Notes: generated by a model from the letters alone, not told the origin. Numbered from the stretch's first letter, positions 1 through 11,084 are shown. The stretch is DNA of 64,000 nucleotides from Sideroxyarcus sp. (GCA_030652215.1 JAUSBC010000018.1:1-64000), one strand, 5' to 3'. A program made the numbers and translations.

Positions 1-2
1 CC

Positions 3-647
3 ATGGCCAAACACTGGCTGGCACAGGGTGCGCGCCGTTTGCACCTGGTGGACCTGAACGGCGCTTTCGCCGGCAAGCCCAAGAATGAAGCCGCCGTGCG
101 CGGCATCGTCGAGGCCGTGGGCAGCGAGATTCCGGTGCAACTGGGCGGCGGCATCCGCGATCTGGAAACCATCGAACGCTATCTCGACATCGGCGTGACT
201 TACGTCATCATCGGCACCGCCGCCGTCAAAGTCCCGGGCTTTTTGCATGAGGCCTGCGACGCATTCCCCGGTCACATCATGGTCGGTCTGGATGCCAAGG
301 GCGGCAAGGTGGCGGTGGACGGCTGGTCCAAACTCACCGGGCACGACGTGGCCGATCTCGCCAAGCGTTTTGAGGGCTACGGTGTGGAAGCCATCATCTA
401 CACCGACATCGGCCGCGACGGCATGATGAACGGCGTGAATATTGAGGCGACGGTGGAATTGGCGCGGCCTTTGCAGGTGCCGGTCATTGCCAGCGGCGGC
501 ATCACCAATCTGGATGATGTGCGCGCCCTGTGTGCCGTGCGGTCCGAAGGCATCACTGCTGCCATCACCGGCCGTGCCATTTACGAAGGCACGCTGGATT
601 TCAAGGCCGCGCAAGCGCTGGCCGACGAACTCTCTCCGAAACTCTGA
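3..647 (+). CDS. hisA: Phosphoribosylformimino-5-aminoimidazole carboxamide ribotide isomerase HisA (5' end outside window)
   Basis: ORF with (LH)[27 protein letters not shown] motifs; followed by hisF. Confidence 0.95.
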   Translation: MAKHWLAQGARRLHLVDLNGAFAGKPKNEAAVRGIVEAVGSEIPVQLGGGIRDLETIERYLDIGVTYVIIGTAAVKVPGFLHEACDAFPGHIMVGLDAKGGKVAVDGWSKLTGHDVADLAKRFEGYGVEAIIYTDIGRDGMMNGVNIEATVELARPLQVPVIASGGITNLDDVRALCAVRSEGITAAITGRAIYEGTLDFKAAQALADELSPKL

Positions 648-1405
648 TGCTGGCCAAACGCATCATTCCCTGTCTGGACGTGACCGCAGGTCGCGTGGTC
701 AAGGGCGTCAGCTTCGTCGAACTGCGTGACGCAGGCGATCCGGTCGAGATCGCCAAGCGCTATGACGAACAGGGCGCGGACGAACTGACTTTCCTCGACA
801 TCACCGCGAGTTCCGATGACCGCGGCATCATCTTCCGCATCATCGAACAGGTGGCGGAACAGGTATTCATCCCGCTGACCGTAGGCGGCGGCGTGCGCGA
901 AGTCGGCGATGTGCGTAATCTGCTCAATGCGGGTGCGGACAAGGTCAGCATCAACACCTCGGCCGTGACCAATCCGCAACTGGTGGCGGATGCCGCCGCG
1001 AAATACGGTTCGCAATGCATCGTGGTGGCCATCGACGCCAAACAGGTCGCGCCCGGAAAATGGGAGGTGTTCACTCATGGCGGACGCAAGGCGACGGGTC
1101 TGGATGTGATCGAGTGGGCACTGAAGATGCAAACTCTGGGCGCGGGCGAAATCCTGCTGACCAGCATGGATCAGGACGGCCAGAAGCGCGGTTTCGATCT
1201 GGCGCTCACGCGCGCAGTGACCGATGTGCTGGAAATCCCGTTGATCGCCAGCGGCGGCGTGGGCAACCTGCAACACCTCGCCGACGGCGTGAAGCAGGGC
1301 GGGGCGGATGCGGTGCTGGCGGCCAGCATTTTCCATTTCGGCGAATACACGGTGCAGCAGGCTAAAGAATATATGGCGCAGCAGGGCATTGAGGTGCGGT
1401 TATGA
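647..1405 (+). CDS. hisF: Imidazole glycerol phosphate synthase cyclase subunit HisF
   Basis: [23 protein letters not shown]; start overlaps hisA stop (TGATG); track ORF start at 530 is an upstream extension. Confidence 0.96.
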   Translation: MLAKRIIPCLDVTAGRVVKGVSFVELRDAGDPVEIAKRYDEQGADELTFLDITASSDDRGIIFRIIEQVAEQVFIPLTVGGGVREVGDVRNLLNAGADKVSINTSAVTNPQLVADAAAKYGSQCIVVAIDAKQVAPGKWEVFTHGGRKATGLDVIEWALKMQTLGAGEILLTSMDQDGQKRGFDLALTRAVTDVLEIPLIASGGVGNLQHLADGVKQGGADAVLAASIFHFGEYTVQQAKEYMAQQGIEVRL

Positions 1406-1406
1406 C
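1391..1406 (+). repeat. 16-bp direct repeat copy 1 (GAGGTGCGGTTATGAC) at hisF 3' end
   Basis: Exact match to 1540-1555. Confidence 0.9.
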
Positions 1407-1539
1407 ACGGTGCGCGAAAGCGACGAGTGCGGGACAACGAAGTTGCGGTGCAGGCTCATGCGCGCAGCGCGTGATGCCGGAGCCAATAATCGCATCGCAC
1501 CTCCTCCCGCAAACGGCTGGCTGCGCCGGTAACGTGTCG
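1407..1539. other. 133-bp structured insert between hisF and hisI
   Basis: Bounded by perfect 16-bp direct repeats; GACACG/CGTGTC near the ends; CGC-GAAA-GCG and TCATGCGC-GCA-GCGCGTGA hairpins inside. Confidence 0.6.
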
Positions 1540-1555
1540 GAGGTGCGGTTATGAC
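1540..1555 (+). repeat. 16-bp direct repeat copy 2 (GAGGTGCGGTTATGAC) containing the hisI start codon
   Basis: Exact match to 1391-1406. Confidence 0.9.
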
Positions 1556-1940
1556 CGACAATTGGCTGAACAAAGTGAATTGGTCGGCAGACGGCCTGGT
1601 TCCCGCTATCGCCCAGGATGCAGCCACCGGTCGCGTGCTGATGGTCGCGTGGATGAACCGCGAGGCGCTCAAGCGCACGGCCGAGACCGGCGAGGCGATA
1701 TACTGGTCGCGTTCGCGCAAGAAACTGTGGCACAAGGGCGAAGAGTCGGGCCATATCCAGAAGGTGAAAGAGATGCGTCTGGATTGCGATAGCGACGTGG
1801 TTTTGCTGCAGGTGGAACAACAAGGCGGCATCGCCTGCCATACCGGGCGCGAGAGTTGTTTCTACAGCAAGCTGGAAAACGGCGTGTGGGTGGAAATCGA
1901 CGCGGTGTTGAAAAATCCGGACGAGATATACAAGAAATGA
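1551..1940 (+). CDS. hisI: Phosphoribosyl-AMP cyclohydrolase HisI
   Basis: [37 protein letters not shown] motif. Confidence 0.96.
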   Translation: MTDNWLNKVNWSADGLVPAIAQDAATGRVLMVAWMNREALKRTAETGEAIYWSRSRKKLWHKGEESGHIQKVKEMRLDCDSDVVLLQVEQQGGIACHTGRESCFYSKLENGVWVEIDAVLKNPDEIYKK

Positions 1941-2250
1941 GCAACGATATTCTGCAACGTTTGACCGAGACGCTGGAGGCGCGCAAGCAGGCTGCGCCCG
2001 AGTCTTCTTATGTCGCCAAGCTGTTCAGCAAGGGCGACGATGCCATCCTGAAGAAAGTCATCGAAGAAGCAGGTGAAGTCTTGTTGGCTGCCAAGGACGG
2101 CGACAAGCAACATCTGGTCTATGAAGTGGCCGATCTTTGGTTCCACACGCTGGTGTTGCTGGCGCAAAAGGGGCTGAGCGCGGAAGATGTGCTGCAGGAA
2201 CTGGCTCGGCGCGAAGGCGTGTCTGGCATTGAAGAAAAGGCGAACAGAAA

Positions 2251-2254
<4 letters not shown>
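1937..2254 (+). CDS. hisE: Phosphoribosyl-ATP pyrophosphatase HisE
   Basis: [36 protein letters not shown] overlap with hisI. Confidence 0.95.
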
Positions 2255-2831
<577 letters not shown>

Positions 2832-2903
2832 GACTGCGCCGATGTGACGGCAACCGGCCGACGCGCATTGCGCGCGGCGTGCTTCACCCAAAGACCCTTC
2901 CAA

Positions 2904-3638
2904 ATGAGCAACACTGAATCCCTAATCGCCCACCTGCTGGAATTGCGTTCGCGTCTGGTGAAGTCGGCCATCGTCCTGCTGGTGGTATTCCTTGGTCTGT
3001 TTCCCTGGGCGTCTGACTTGTATGCAATGCTGGCGCAGCCACTGCTGGCCAAGCTGCCGCAGGGCGGGCAAATGATCGCCACCGATGTCACCACGCCGTT
3101 CTTCGTACCGCTCAAGGTGACGATGATGGCGGCTTTCCTGATTGCGTTGCCTTTCGTGCTGTATCAGATATGGCGCTTCGTCGCGCCGGGATTGTATGCG
3201 CACGAAAAGAAGCTGGTGGTGCCGCTCATCGTCGCCAGTACGCTGCTGTTCTTCTGCGGCATGACTTTCGCCTATTTCGTGGTGTTCCCGGTGGTGTTCG
3301 GTTTTATCGTCGCGGCCGCCCCGCAAGGCGTGGCTGTGATGACCGACATCGACAAGTACCTCAGTTTCGTGATGGGCATGTTCATGGCGTTCGGCATTAC
3401 CTTTCAGGTGCCGGTGGTCGTGGTGGTGCTGGTGCGGATGGGGGTGGTGACGGTGGAGAAACTGCGCGATATACGGCGTTACGTCATCGTCGGGGCGTTT
3501 GTCATGGGCGCCATTTTCACCCCGCCCGATGTGGTGTCGCAGTTCATGCTGGCGATCCCGTTGTGGCTGCTGTACGAGGCGGGCATCGTGGTCTCGATCT
3601 GGGTAACGCCCCGGAAAAAGACGATCCCCGGGGCCTAG
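2904..3638 (+). CDS. tatC: Sec-independent translocase subunit TatC
   Basis: HLLELRSRLVKSA, polytopic membrane protein; start chosen at MSNTESLIAHLLELR. Confidence 0.94.
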   Translation: MSNTESLIAHLLELRSRLVKSAIVLLVVFLGLFPWASDLYAMLAQPLLAKLPQGGQMIATDVTTPFFVPLKVTMMAAFLIALPFVLYQIWRFVAPGLYAHEKKLVVPLIVASTLLFFCGMTFAYFVVFPVVFGFIVAAAPQGVAVMTDIDKYLSFVMGMFMAFGITFQVPVVVVVLVRMGVVTVEKLRDIRRYVIVGAFVMGAIFTPPDVVSQFMLAIPLWLLYEAGIVVSIWVTPRKKTIPGA

Positions 3639-3644
3639 CGTCCC

Positions 3645-4802
3645 TTATTCCTGTGGTTTGGGCTTGGGCCGCTTGCCCACTTTCACCTGAATGGCGACTT
3701 CGGACTGGTTGCGCAGCAATTTGAGCAGCGCAACCTTGCCCGGCGGCAGCGCGGAGATAGTCTCCAGCATGGCGGTGGAATCGGGCAGCGGTTTGTCGTC
3801 TATGCTGATGAGAATGTCGCCCGCCTTGATTCCCGATTTATCTGCCGGGCTGCCGCGCACCACTTCCGCGATCAGCACGCCCTGCGTGTCTTTCAGCTTG
3901 AACGATTCCGCCAGTTCCGGCGTGAGCTCCTGCACTGCAATACCGACCCAGCCGCGCGTTACCGAGCCGCTCTGGATGATCTGTTCCATGACCTTCTTGG
4001 CCGTGCTGGTGGGGATGGCGAAGCCGATGCCGAGCGAGCCGCCGCTGGGCGAGTAGATTGCGCTGTTGATGCCGAGCAGGTTGCCTTCCACATCCACTAG
4101 CGCGCCGCCGGAGTTGCCGGGGTTGATCGCGGCATCGGTCTGGATGAAGTTCTCGAAGGTGCTTAAGCCCAAGTGATTGCGTTTCAGCGCGCTCACGATG
4201 CCCATGGTCACGGTCTGGCCCACGCCGAACGGGTTGCCGACTGCCAGCACGATGTCGCCGACATGCGCCTGGTCGGATTGGCCGAAGGTGATGGCGGGCA
4301 GATTGTTGCCGATATCGACTTTGATTACGGCAAGATCGGTGTCCGGATCGGATCCGATGATATGTCCCTTGGCGGTGCGTCCGTCGGCGAAAGCCACTTC
4401 GATCTCGTCTGCGGTCTCCACCACATGATGGTTGGTGAGGATGTAGCCGTCATGGCTGACAATCACGCCGGAACCCAGGCTGGAGCTTTGTTGCGGGACA
4501 TTGTTGTCGAATTCGTCGCCGAAGAAGAAGCGGAAGCGCGGGTCGTCCATGAAGGGCGAGGTCGGCGTTTTCACTTCGCTGCTGGTGAAGATGTTCACCA
4601 CCGCGGGCATCACCTTCTGCGCGGCGCGGCTGAATCCCACTGTCGGTAAATCGCCGCCGCCGATGCCGGTGTTCTCGTACAGGGTCACCACTCCGCTGCG
4701 TGCCGCATTGGGCAGCAGCGAAGGACGCAGGGTATGGATGACAAACAGCATCGCGAGACCGACGGTGGTTGCTTGGGCGAACAGAAGCCAGAATTTGCGC
4801 AT
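3645..4802 (-). CDS. DegQ/DegS-like periplasmic serine protease with PDZ domain
   Basis: HHVVE...TDLAVIKV...NPGNSGGALVD catalytic motifs; one C-terminal PDZ. Confidence 0.92.
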   Translation of the reverse strand: MRKFWLLFAQATTVGLAMLFVIHTLRPSLLPNAARSGVVTLYENTGIGGGDLPTVGFSRAAQKVMPAVVNIFTSSEVKTPTSPFMDDPRFRFFFGDEFDNNVPQQSSSLGSGVIVSHDGYILTNHHVVETADEIEVAFADGRTAKGHIIGSDPDTDLAVIKVDIGNNLPAITFGQSDQAHVGDIVLAVGNPFGVGQTVTMGIVSALKRNHLGLSTFENFIQTDAAINPGNSGGALVDVEGNLLGINSAIYSPSGGSLGIGFAIPTSTAKKVMEQIIQSGSVTRGWVGIAVQELTPELAESFKLKDTQGVLIAEVVRGSPADKSGIKAGDILISIDDKPLPDSTAMLETISALPPGKVALLKLLRNQSEVAIQVKVGKRPKPKPQE

Positions 4803-4840
4803 GATATGATTTGAACAGCTAATTAGATGGGACGAACCCG

Positions 4841-5587
4841 ATGCGATTGACAGAGTTGCGCGATTATATCGAAAGCGAGCTTGCGGTCAGCCGATTTCGT
4901 GATTACTGCCCGAATGGCCTGCAAGTGGAAGGGCGGGCCGAAGTGCGGCGTATCGCCAGCGGCGTCACCGCGTCCCAGGCCGTACTGGAGGCCGCTACCG
5001 CCTGGGGAGCCGACGCCATTCTGGTGCACCACGGCTATTTCTGGCGCAGCGAAGACGCCGCCATCAGCGGCATCAAGAAACGCCGCGTGGCCCACCTGCT
5101 AAAACACGACGTCAGCCTGCTGGCCTACCATCTGCCGCTGGACGCCCACCCCGAATTCGGCAACAACGCCCAGCTCGGCGAAATGCTCGGGTTCATCGAA
5201 AAGGGACGTTTCGGCGAACAAGACATCGCCATGCACGGCGTGCTGGAGCATCCGCAAACTCTGCAGCAGCTTGCCCAGCTTGTGCAACATACCTTGCAGC
5301 GCGCCCCGCAAGTCATCGGCTATGCCAATCCCAATATTGCCCGTATCGCATGGTGCAGCGGGGGCGGGCAGGGGTATTTCGAGCAAGCTGTGGCACTGGG
5401 CGTGGACGCCTTTCTGACAGGCGAGATCTCGGAGCAGAACGTGCATGTGGCTCAGGAGACCGGCGTCGCTTTCATTGCTGCAGGACATCATGCGACCGAG
5501 CGTTACGGCGTGCAGGCATTGGGAGAGCATCTGGCGGAGCGTTTCGGCCTTGAGCACCGCTTCTTCGATCAGGATATCCCGGTCTAG
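4841..5587 (+). CDS. NIF3-like (GTP cyclohydrolase I type 2/YbgI family) protein
   Basis: YCPNGLQVEGR, AILVHHGYFWR, GHHATERYGVQAL. Confidence 0.92.
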   Translation: MRLTELRDYIESELAVSRFRDYCPNGLQVEGRAEVRRIASGVTASQAVLEAATAWGADAILVHHGYFWRSEDAAISGIKKRRVAHLLKHDVSLLAYHLPLDAHPEFGNNAQLGEMLGFIEKGRFGEQDIAMHGVLEHPQTLQQLAQLVQHTLQRAPQVIGYANPNIARIAWCSGGGQGYFEQAVALGVDAFLTGEISEQNVHVAQETGVAFIAAGHHATERYGVQALGEHLAERFGLEHRFFDQDIPV

Positions 5588-5628
5588 CTGCCGGTTGGCC
5601 TGACGGCAATCCATTGTTTTGCTGAAAG

Positions 5629-6054
5629 TTACTTCCTCGTTTCAATGTTCCCGGTCGCGAGATAGATTTCGCGCAGAAAACATATCAGCCCGGAAATCAG
5701 CGCCAGCATCGCGGAGATGAAGAACAGCGAAACCACCCGCGACGGATCTGCGCCGAGTTCGGAACCCGTAAACAGGGAGGCGATCACGATGCAGATGAAG
5801 AGCGCCGACAGCGTGCACAGACTCACCGCCCAATGAACCCAGCGCGCCCTGCGCCGCAGCATCGCCATCTCTGCCATGGGGGCGGGCAGCTTTGCTTCGC
5901 CGGAATTGCTCAGCGTCCTGGAACGATCAACGATACGGGAAATCCGGGTGGTGATCACGTTCAGGATCGCGCCGATGCCGGTCAGCAGGAAAACGGGGGC
6001 AACCGCCTGTTGAATGGCGTGGGCGACGGTCGTAATTTCGGCAACATTCTGCAT
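5629..6054 (-). CDS. DUF2721 family membrane protein
   Basis: MQNVAEITTVAHAIQQAVAPVFLLTGIGAILNVITTRISRIVDR; internal start within the 475-aa track ORF. Confidence 0.8.
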   Translation of the reverse strand: MQNVAEITTVAHAIQQAVAPVFLLTGIGAILNVITTRISRIVDRSRTLSNSGEAKLPAPMAEMAMLRRRARWVHWAVSLCTLSALFICIVIASLFTGSELGADPSRVVSLFFISAMLALISGLICFLREIYLATGNIETRK

Positions 6055-6107
6055 GACAATTCTCCACGATTTGGATCGGACCGGGGCGCTACTCCCGTTG
6101 ATGTGCT

Positions 6108-6857
6108 TCAGTTTCGGGCGTGCGAAAGCGCGAAGTCTTCCACGCCCTGCAGGGTGCTCAGCCCGCTGGCAAGCTCGTTCATGGGGGAGCCGCTGCTTTT
6201 GCTGAGGGCGATGGCGACGAAGCGCCATTCCAGTTTTTCGCTGCTGGAGCGGATGGAGAAGGAGCCGGTGGCGACCTCGTAACCGTGGGAGTAAACGACT
6301 TCGCGCAGGGTGTTTTCCTGCGGCACGAAGTTCTTCTCGAATTCGAGCGTGATGGCAATGGCCGGGCGCGATGGCAGCCAGTTTTCGAGTTTGGAGATCC
6401 ACATCATGCTCATGGCCGAGATGAGTGTGAGCAGTATCGCTGCGGCATAAAAACCGACGCCGACCATGATGCCGATGGCGGAGCAGGTCCAGATGGACGC
6501 GGCGGTGGTGAGGCCGCTGATGTTGAGTCCATCGCGCATGATGACGCCCGCGCCGAGAAAGCCGATGCCGGTCACGATGCCCTGGATGATGCGGGTGGGG
6601 TCGCCTGAAAGATAAGAGTTGGCCTGGCCGCCGAACCAGAAAGTGGGGTATCCGGCGATTACGGTGAGGGAGGCCGCAGCCATGCATACCAGCCCGTAAG
6701 TGCGCATCCCGGCCGCGCGACCGTGATACGACCGTTCGTACCCGACAATCAGCCCGAGTGCGAGGGCACCCAGCAGATTGAGAAAGACGATTATGTTGAT
6801 CGCCACTTCCGGGGCAGACCAGTAAGTCGATAGCTGTGCAAGCGACAGTGCGTCCAT
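6108..6857 (-). CDS. MgtC/SapB family membrane protein
   Basis: GYERSYHGRAAGMRTYGLVCMAAA, GIVTGIGFLGAGVIMRDG..ISGLTTAASIW. Confidence 0.93.
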   Translation of the reverse strand: MDALSLAQLSTYWSAPEVAINIIVFLNLLGALALGLIVGYERSYHGRAAGMRTYGLVCMAAASLTVIAGYPTFWFGGQANSYLSGDPTRIIQGIVTGIGFLGAGVIMRDGLNISGLTTAASIWTCSAIGIMVGVGFYAAAILLTLISAMSMMWISKLENWLPSRPAIAITLEFEKNFVPQENTLREVVYSHGYEVATGSFSIRSSSEKLEWRFVAIALSKSSGSPMNELASGLSTLQGVEDFALSHARN

Positions 6858-7308
6858 TCGGGCTCACCCTTTGGGTTATATGGCTGGAGTGTACAAGAAT
6901 CGGACCGGGATTTCTGCCGCGCGGTGATGAGCCGAATAGCGGCTTTTTATCATTTGGGGCGCTTTCGGGCGGTTGGCGGAGCTTATCCTGCTGCGGCCGG
7001 TTTGAGGCGCCGAAACCGGCAACCGGGCTTGGGGCGGTCTGTCCGGGCATATTCATAACCGCCTGTTCGGCTGGGTTTTCCCTCCAAACCCCTATAACCG
7101 TGCTTGCAGCAGGTAGGGTTACTGGGTAATATCAGCGTTTGTTAATGGTTGCAGTTCGATTTTGGAGACCTGCCTTGGCAATATTGGGCTCCGTTCGGTG
7201 CCCGATTTCCGAAACAACCAGTGGCGTGCATACAAGGTTTTTACCGGCCAGAACCAGAGCGTTCCGGCCGAGATATTGCGATTTTTTCTTTAAGAAGGGA
7301 TGAGAGTC

Positions 7309-7905
7309 ATGACTGATAATGTAGATCGCAGCAAGCGGCGACTATTGCTTGCTGCCACCTCGGCGGCGGGTGGTGTTGCTGCAGCTGGTATGGCAACACC
7401 GTTTGTAATGAGCTTCATGCCGAGCGAGCGAGCCAAAGCCGCCGGCGCACCGGTTGAGGTGGATATCAGCGCCATCGAACCCGGCACCATGAAGGTCGTC
7501 GAGTGGCAGGGCAAGCCGGTATGGGTTGTACGCCGTACTCCCGAAATGCTGGATCTGCTCGCCAAACATGACGGCGAACTGACCGATCCGACCGGTGCAA
7601 TTCCGCAGCAACCCGACTACTGCAACAACGTAAACCGTTCCATCAAGCCGGAGATTTTTGTGGTTGTCGGTATCTGCACCCACTTGGGATGCTCCCCGAG
7701 CTACCGTCCGGAACTGGCGCCTGCCGATCTCGGCGCCAACTGGGGCGGCGGCTGGTTCTGTCCTTGCCACGGTTCCCGCTTCGACATGTCTGCCCGCGTT
7801 TACCAGGGTTCTCCAGCTCCGACCAATATGATCGTCCCTCCGCACCAATACCTCAGCGAAACCGTGCTGCTGATCGGCGATGACACGAAAAAGGGAGCTG
7901 CATAA
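7309..7905 (+). CDS. petA: Ubiquinol-cytochrome c reductase iron-sulfur (Rieske) subunit
   Basis: N-terminal SKRRLLL (Tat-like), CTHLGC and CPCHGSRFD cluster motifs; alternative start at 7300. Confidence 0.95.
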   Translation: MTDNVDRSKRRLLLAATSAAGGVAAAGMATPFVMSFMPSERAKAAGAPVEVDISAIEPGTMKVVEWQGKPVWVVRRTPEMLDLLAKHDGELTDPTGAIPQQPDYCNNVNRSIKPEIFVVVGICTHLGCSPSYRPELAPADLGANWGGGWFCPCHGSRFDMSARVYQGSPAPTNMIVPPHQYLSETVLLIGDDTKKGAA

Positions 7906-9140
7906 TGAAACTTTTGAAAAACATGCTGGGCTGGGTTGACGAACGCTTTCCCGTGATCGAAACCTGGGAATACCATCTTTCCAAGTATTACGCGCCGAAA
8001 AACTTCAATTTCTGGTATTTCTTCGGCTCCCTCGCGCTGCTGGTTCTGGTCATCCAGATCGTCAGCGGCATCTTCCTGACCATGAGTTACAAGCCGGATG
8101 CGCTGCTCGCCTTTGCTTCGGTCGAGTACATCATGCGCGACGTGCAATCGGGCTGGCTGATCCGTTACATTCACTCCACCGGCGCCTCCATGTTCTTCGT
8201 GGTGGTGTACCTGCACATGTTCCGCGGCATGATCTACGGCTCTTATCGCAAGCCGCGCGAATTGCTGTGGATCATCGGCGTGGTCATCTATCTGGCACTC
8301 ATGGCAGAAGCCTTCCTGGGTTATCTGTTGCCTTGGGGACAAATGTCGTTCTGGGGCGCGCAGGTGATCGTTAACCTGTTCTCTTCCGTGCCGTTCGTAG
8401 GCAACGAGCTGTCCGTGCTGATCCGCGGTGACTTCGTGATTTCGGACGCCACGCTGAACCGTTTCTTCGCGCTACACGTAATCGCGGTTCCTCTGGCATT
8501 GGCAGGCCTGGTGTTCGTGCACCTTGTTGCCCTGCATCATGTGGGTTCCAACAACCCCGATGGCATCGAGATCAAGAAGAACAAGGACGCCAATGGCATC
8601 CCGCTGGATGGCATTCCCTTCTTCCCGTACATGGTGGTGAAGGATATCGTGGCCGTGGTGCTGTTCTTCATCGTGTTCTGCGCAATTGTGTTCTTCGCGC
8701 CTGACATGGGCGGTTACTTCATCGAAGCCAATAACTTCGTGCCGGCCAACCCGATGCAGACCCCGGCTCACATTGCCCCGGTTTGGTACTTCACTCCGTA
8801 CTACGCCATTCTGCGTGCGGTACCGCCAATGTTCGGTTCGCAGTTCCCGGGCGTGATTGCCATGGGTATCAGCGCCATTGCTGTCGTCTTCCTGCCTTGG
8901 CTGGATCGCGGCAAGGTCAAGTCGATCCGCTATCGTGGCCCGATCTACAAGGCATTCTTGGCTTCTTTCGTGATCAGCTTTATCGGCCTCGGCTATCTGG
9001 GCGTGATGCCTGTAACGCCCACCTATACGCTGATCTCCCAAGTGCTGTCGGTGGTGTACTTTGCATTCTTCATCTTGATGCCCTGGTATACCAAGATCGA
9101 CAAGTGCAAGCCCGAGCCTGATCGTGTGACGTTCAAATAA
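7905..9140 (+). CDS. petB: Cytochrome b
   Basis: Multi-TM protein with LPWGQMSFWGAQVI, RFFALHVIAVPLALAGLVFVHLVALH. Confidence 0.96.
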   Translation: MKLLKNMLGWVDERFPVIETWEYHLSKYYAPKNFNFWYFFGSLALLVLVIQIVSGIFLTMSYKPDALLAFASVEYIMRDVQSGWLIRYIHSTGASMFFVVVYLHMFRGMIYGSYRKPRELLWIIGVVIYLALMAEAFLGYLLPWGQMSFWGAQVIVNLFSSVPFVGNELSVLIRGDFVISDATLNRFFALHVIAVPLALAGLVFVHLVALHHVGSNNPDGIEIKKNKDANGIPLDGIPFFPYMVVKDIVAVVLFFIVFCAIVFFAPDMGGYFIEANNFVPANPMQTPAHIAPVWYFTPYYAILRAVPPMFGSQFPGVIAMGISAIAVVFLPWLDRGKVKSIRYRGPIYKAFLASFVISFIGLGYLGVMPVTPTYTLISQVLSVVYFAFFILMPWYTKIDKCKPEPDRVTFK

Positions 9141-9159
9141 TTGAGAGAGGTTCGTTGAT

Positions 9160-9885
9160 ATGAAACTAATCAAGAAACTATGGTTGCTGGTGCTGCTGTC
9201 GATGGCGCCGGTAATGGTGTCCGCCTCTACCGGCGTTCACCTGGATAAGGCGCCGGCCAGTCTGAGTGACAAGGCTTCGCTGCAACGCGGGGCGCAGTTC
9301 TTTGTCGCCAATTGCCTGGCTTGCCACAGTGCCGCCTATCTGCGCTACAACCGTCTGATGGATATCGGCATGAGCGAGGAAGAGATCAGAAAATTGCTGC
9401 CGGAAGGCAGCAAGCTGGGCTCAACCATGCAAGCCATGATGGATTCCGAGTCCGCCAAGATGGCGTTCGGCGCGGCACCTCCCGACCTGTCGGTGATTGC
9501 CCGTTCACGCGGTACGGATTATCTGTACACCTATCTGCGCAGCTTCTACGTGGATCCCACTCGTCCTTCCGGCGTGAACAACGTTATATTCCCGCTGGCG
9601 GCAATGCCCAATATCCTGGGTCCGCTGCAGGGTGACCAGGAATTGGTCGTGGAAAAGCATGAAGGCGGCCATGAGGTACAAACGCTGAAACTGACGACTC
9701 CGGGCACCATGAGCACCAAAGAGTTCGATGCAACAGTCGGCGATCTGGTCAACTTCCTCGACTTTATGGGCGAGCCGGCCAAGCTGGTACGTTACACGTA
9801 CGGCTATATTGTGATCGGTTTCCTGTTCTTGCTCTTGCTTCTGACTTATGCACTGAAAAAAGAGTTCTGGAAGGACGTTCACTAA
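9160..9885 (+). CDS. petC: Cytochrome c1
   Basis: Signal peptide, CLACH haem motif, C-terminal TM anchor. Confidence 0.95.
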   Translation: MKLIKKLWLLVLLSMAPVMVSASTGVHLDKAPASLSDKASLQRGAQFFVANCLACHSAAYLRYNRLMDIGMSEEEIRKLLPEGSKLGSTMQAMMDSESAKMAFGAAPPDLSVIARSRGTDYLYTYLRSFYVDPTRPSGVNNVIFPLAAMPNILGPLQGDQELVVEKHEGGHEVQTLKLTTPGTMSTKEFDATVGDLVNFLDFMGEPAKLVRYTYGYIVIGFLFLLLLLTYALKKEFWKDVH

Positions 9886-10017
9886 CGCCGAATTGAAATT
9901 AGGGGTGTGTTTGTGGTAACTTCCGCACCCCGTTTCACCCAGTGCCAAACGGGCGGAGCCATAAAAGCTTCGCCTTTTGGTTTTTTGTCGCAGCGTTTTA
10001 TCGTGTAGGTGGTTCTT

Positions 10018-10617
10018 ATGATGACACTTTATTCCGGGACAACCGATCCCTACAGTCACCGTTGCCGTTTCGTTTTGTTCGAAAAGGGCATGGATTTCCA
10101 GGTCATAGACGTGGACGTCTTCAACAAGCCGGAAGACTTGGCGGTAATGAATCCGTACAACACCGTGCCGGTCCTGGTCGAACGCGACCTGATCCTGTAC
10201 GAAGCCAATATCATCAATGAATACATAGACGAGCGCTTTCCGCACCCGCAATTGATGCCGCCCGATCCCGTGATGCGCGCGCGTGCCCGTCTGTTCCTGC
10301 ACCGCTTCGAGAACGAATTGTTCTGCCATATCCCCGGTCTGGAAAACAGCAACGCCAAGATCGCCGAAAAGGCACGCGCGGCGGTACGCGAGAATCTGAC
10401 GCAGATTTCCCCCGTGTTCACCAAGCAGAAGTTCATGCTGGGCGACGAGTTTTCCATGCTCGACGTGGCCATCGCGCCCTTGCTGTGGCGTCTGGATCAC
10501 TACGGCATCCAGCTCGACAAGGAAGCCGCACCGCTGATGAAGTATTCCGAGCGCCTGTTTTCGCGTCCGGCCTACATCGAGGCGATGACACCGGCTGAAA
10601 AAGCAATGCGCAAGTGA
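10018..10617 (+). CDS. sspA: Stringent starvation protein A (GST-like)
   Basis: MTLYSGTTDPYSHRCRFVLFEKGMDFQV; followed by sspB. Confidence 0.94.
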   Translation: MMTLYSGTTDPYSHRCRFVLFEKGMDFQVIDVDVFNKPEDLAVMNPYNTVPVLVERDLILYEANIINEYIDERFPHPQLMPPDPVMRARARLFLHRFENELFCHIPGLENSNAKIAEKARAAVRENLTQISPVFTKQKFMLGDEFSMLDVAIAPLLWRLDHYGIQLDKEAAPLMKYSERLFSRPAYIEAMTPAEKAMRK

Positions 10618-10630
10618 TTTCAGGTCCGGC

Positions 10631-11035
10631 ATGAGCGAACCCTCCACCAAGCCCTACCTGATTCGCGCCATCTTCGACTGGTGCGCGGATGCCGGGTACA
10701 CGCCGTATCTGGCAGTGAAGGTGGATGAATACACGCAAGTGCCCATGGCCTTCGTCAAAGACGGCAAGATCGTGCTCAATATCGGCATGGACGCAGTGCG
10801 CAACCTGCAAATGGGCAACGAGGACATCACCTGCGGCGGCCGTTTCGGCGGCGTGGCACACCAGCTCATCGTGCCGATGTCCGCAGTGATCGGCATTTTT
10901 GCCAAGGAAACCGGGCAGGGGCTGGTGTTTCAGGGGCAGGAATCCACGCCGACTGGTCCGGTAACCGGAACGGGTGAGCCGCCGCCCGACGAACCGCCTC
11001 CGCAGGGCAAGCCCACGCTCAGGGTGGTGAAGTAA
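10631..11035 (+). CDS. sspB: ClpXP protease specificity-enhancing factor
   Basis: KPYLIRAIFDWCADAGYTPYLAV. Confidence 0.94.
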   Translation: MSEPSTKPYLIRAIFDWCADAGYTPYLAVKVDEYTQVPMAFVKDGKIVLNIGMDAVRNLQMGNEDITCGGRFGGVAHQLIVPMSAVIGIFAKETGQGLVFQGQESTPTGPVTGTGEPPPDEPPPQGKPTLRVVK

Positions 11036-11036
11036 C

Positions 11037-11070
11037 AAAAAAGCCGCAGATCGCTCTGCGGCTTTTTCTT
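11037..11070. terminator. Rho-independent bidirectional terminator between sspB and rpoH
   Basis: AAAAAAGCCGCAGA-TCGC-TCTGCGGCTTTTTC stem-loop between convergent genes. Confidence 0.9.
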
Positions 11071-11084
11071 TGGAGCGGAAAGGC

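Noticed and set aside
2832-2903. A hidden tatB between tatA and tatC
   Set aside because: Only 72 nt, with no TatB-like transmembrane-amphipathic sequence in any frame I could read.
5629-7056. 475-aa ORF read as a fusion protein
   Set aside because: N-terminal part is an out-of-frame reading of the MgtC gene; only the DUF2721 part from 6054 is credible.
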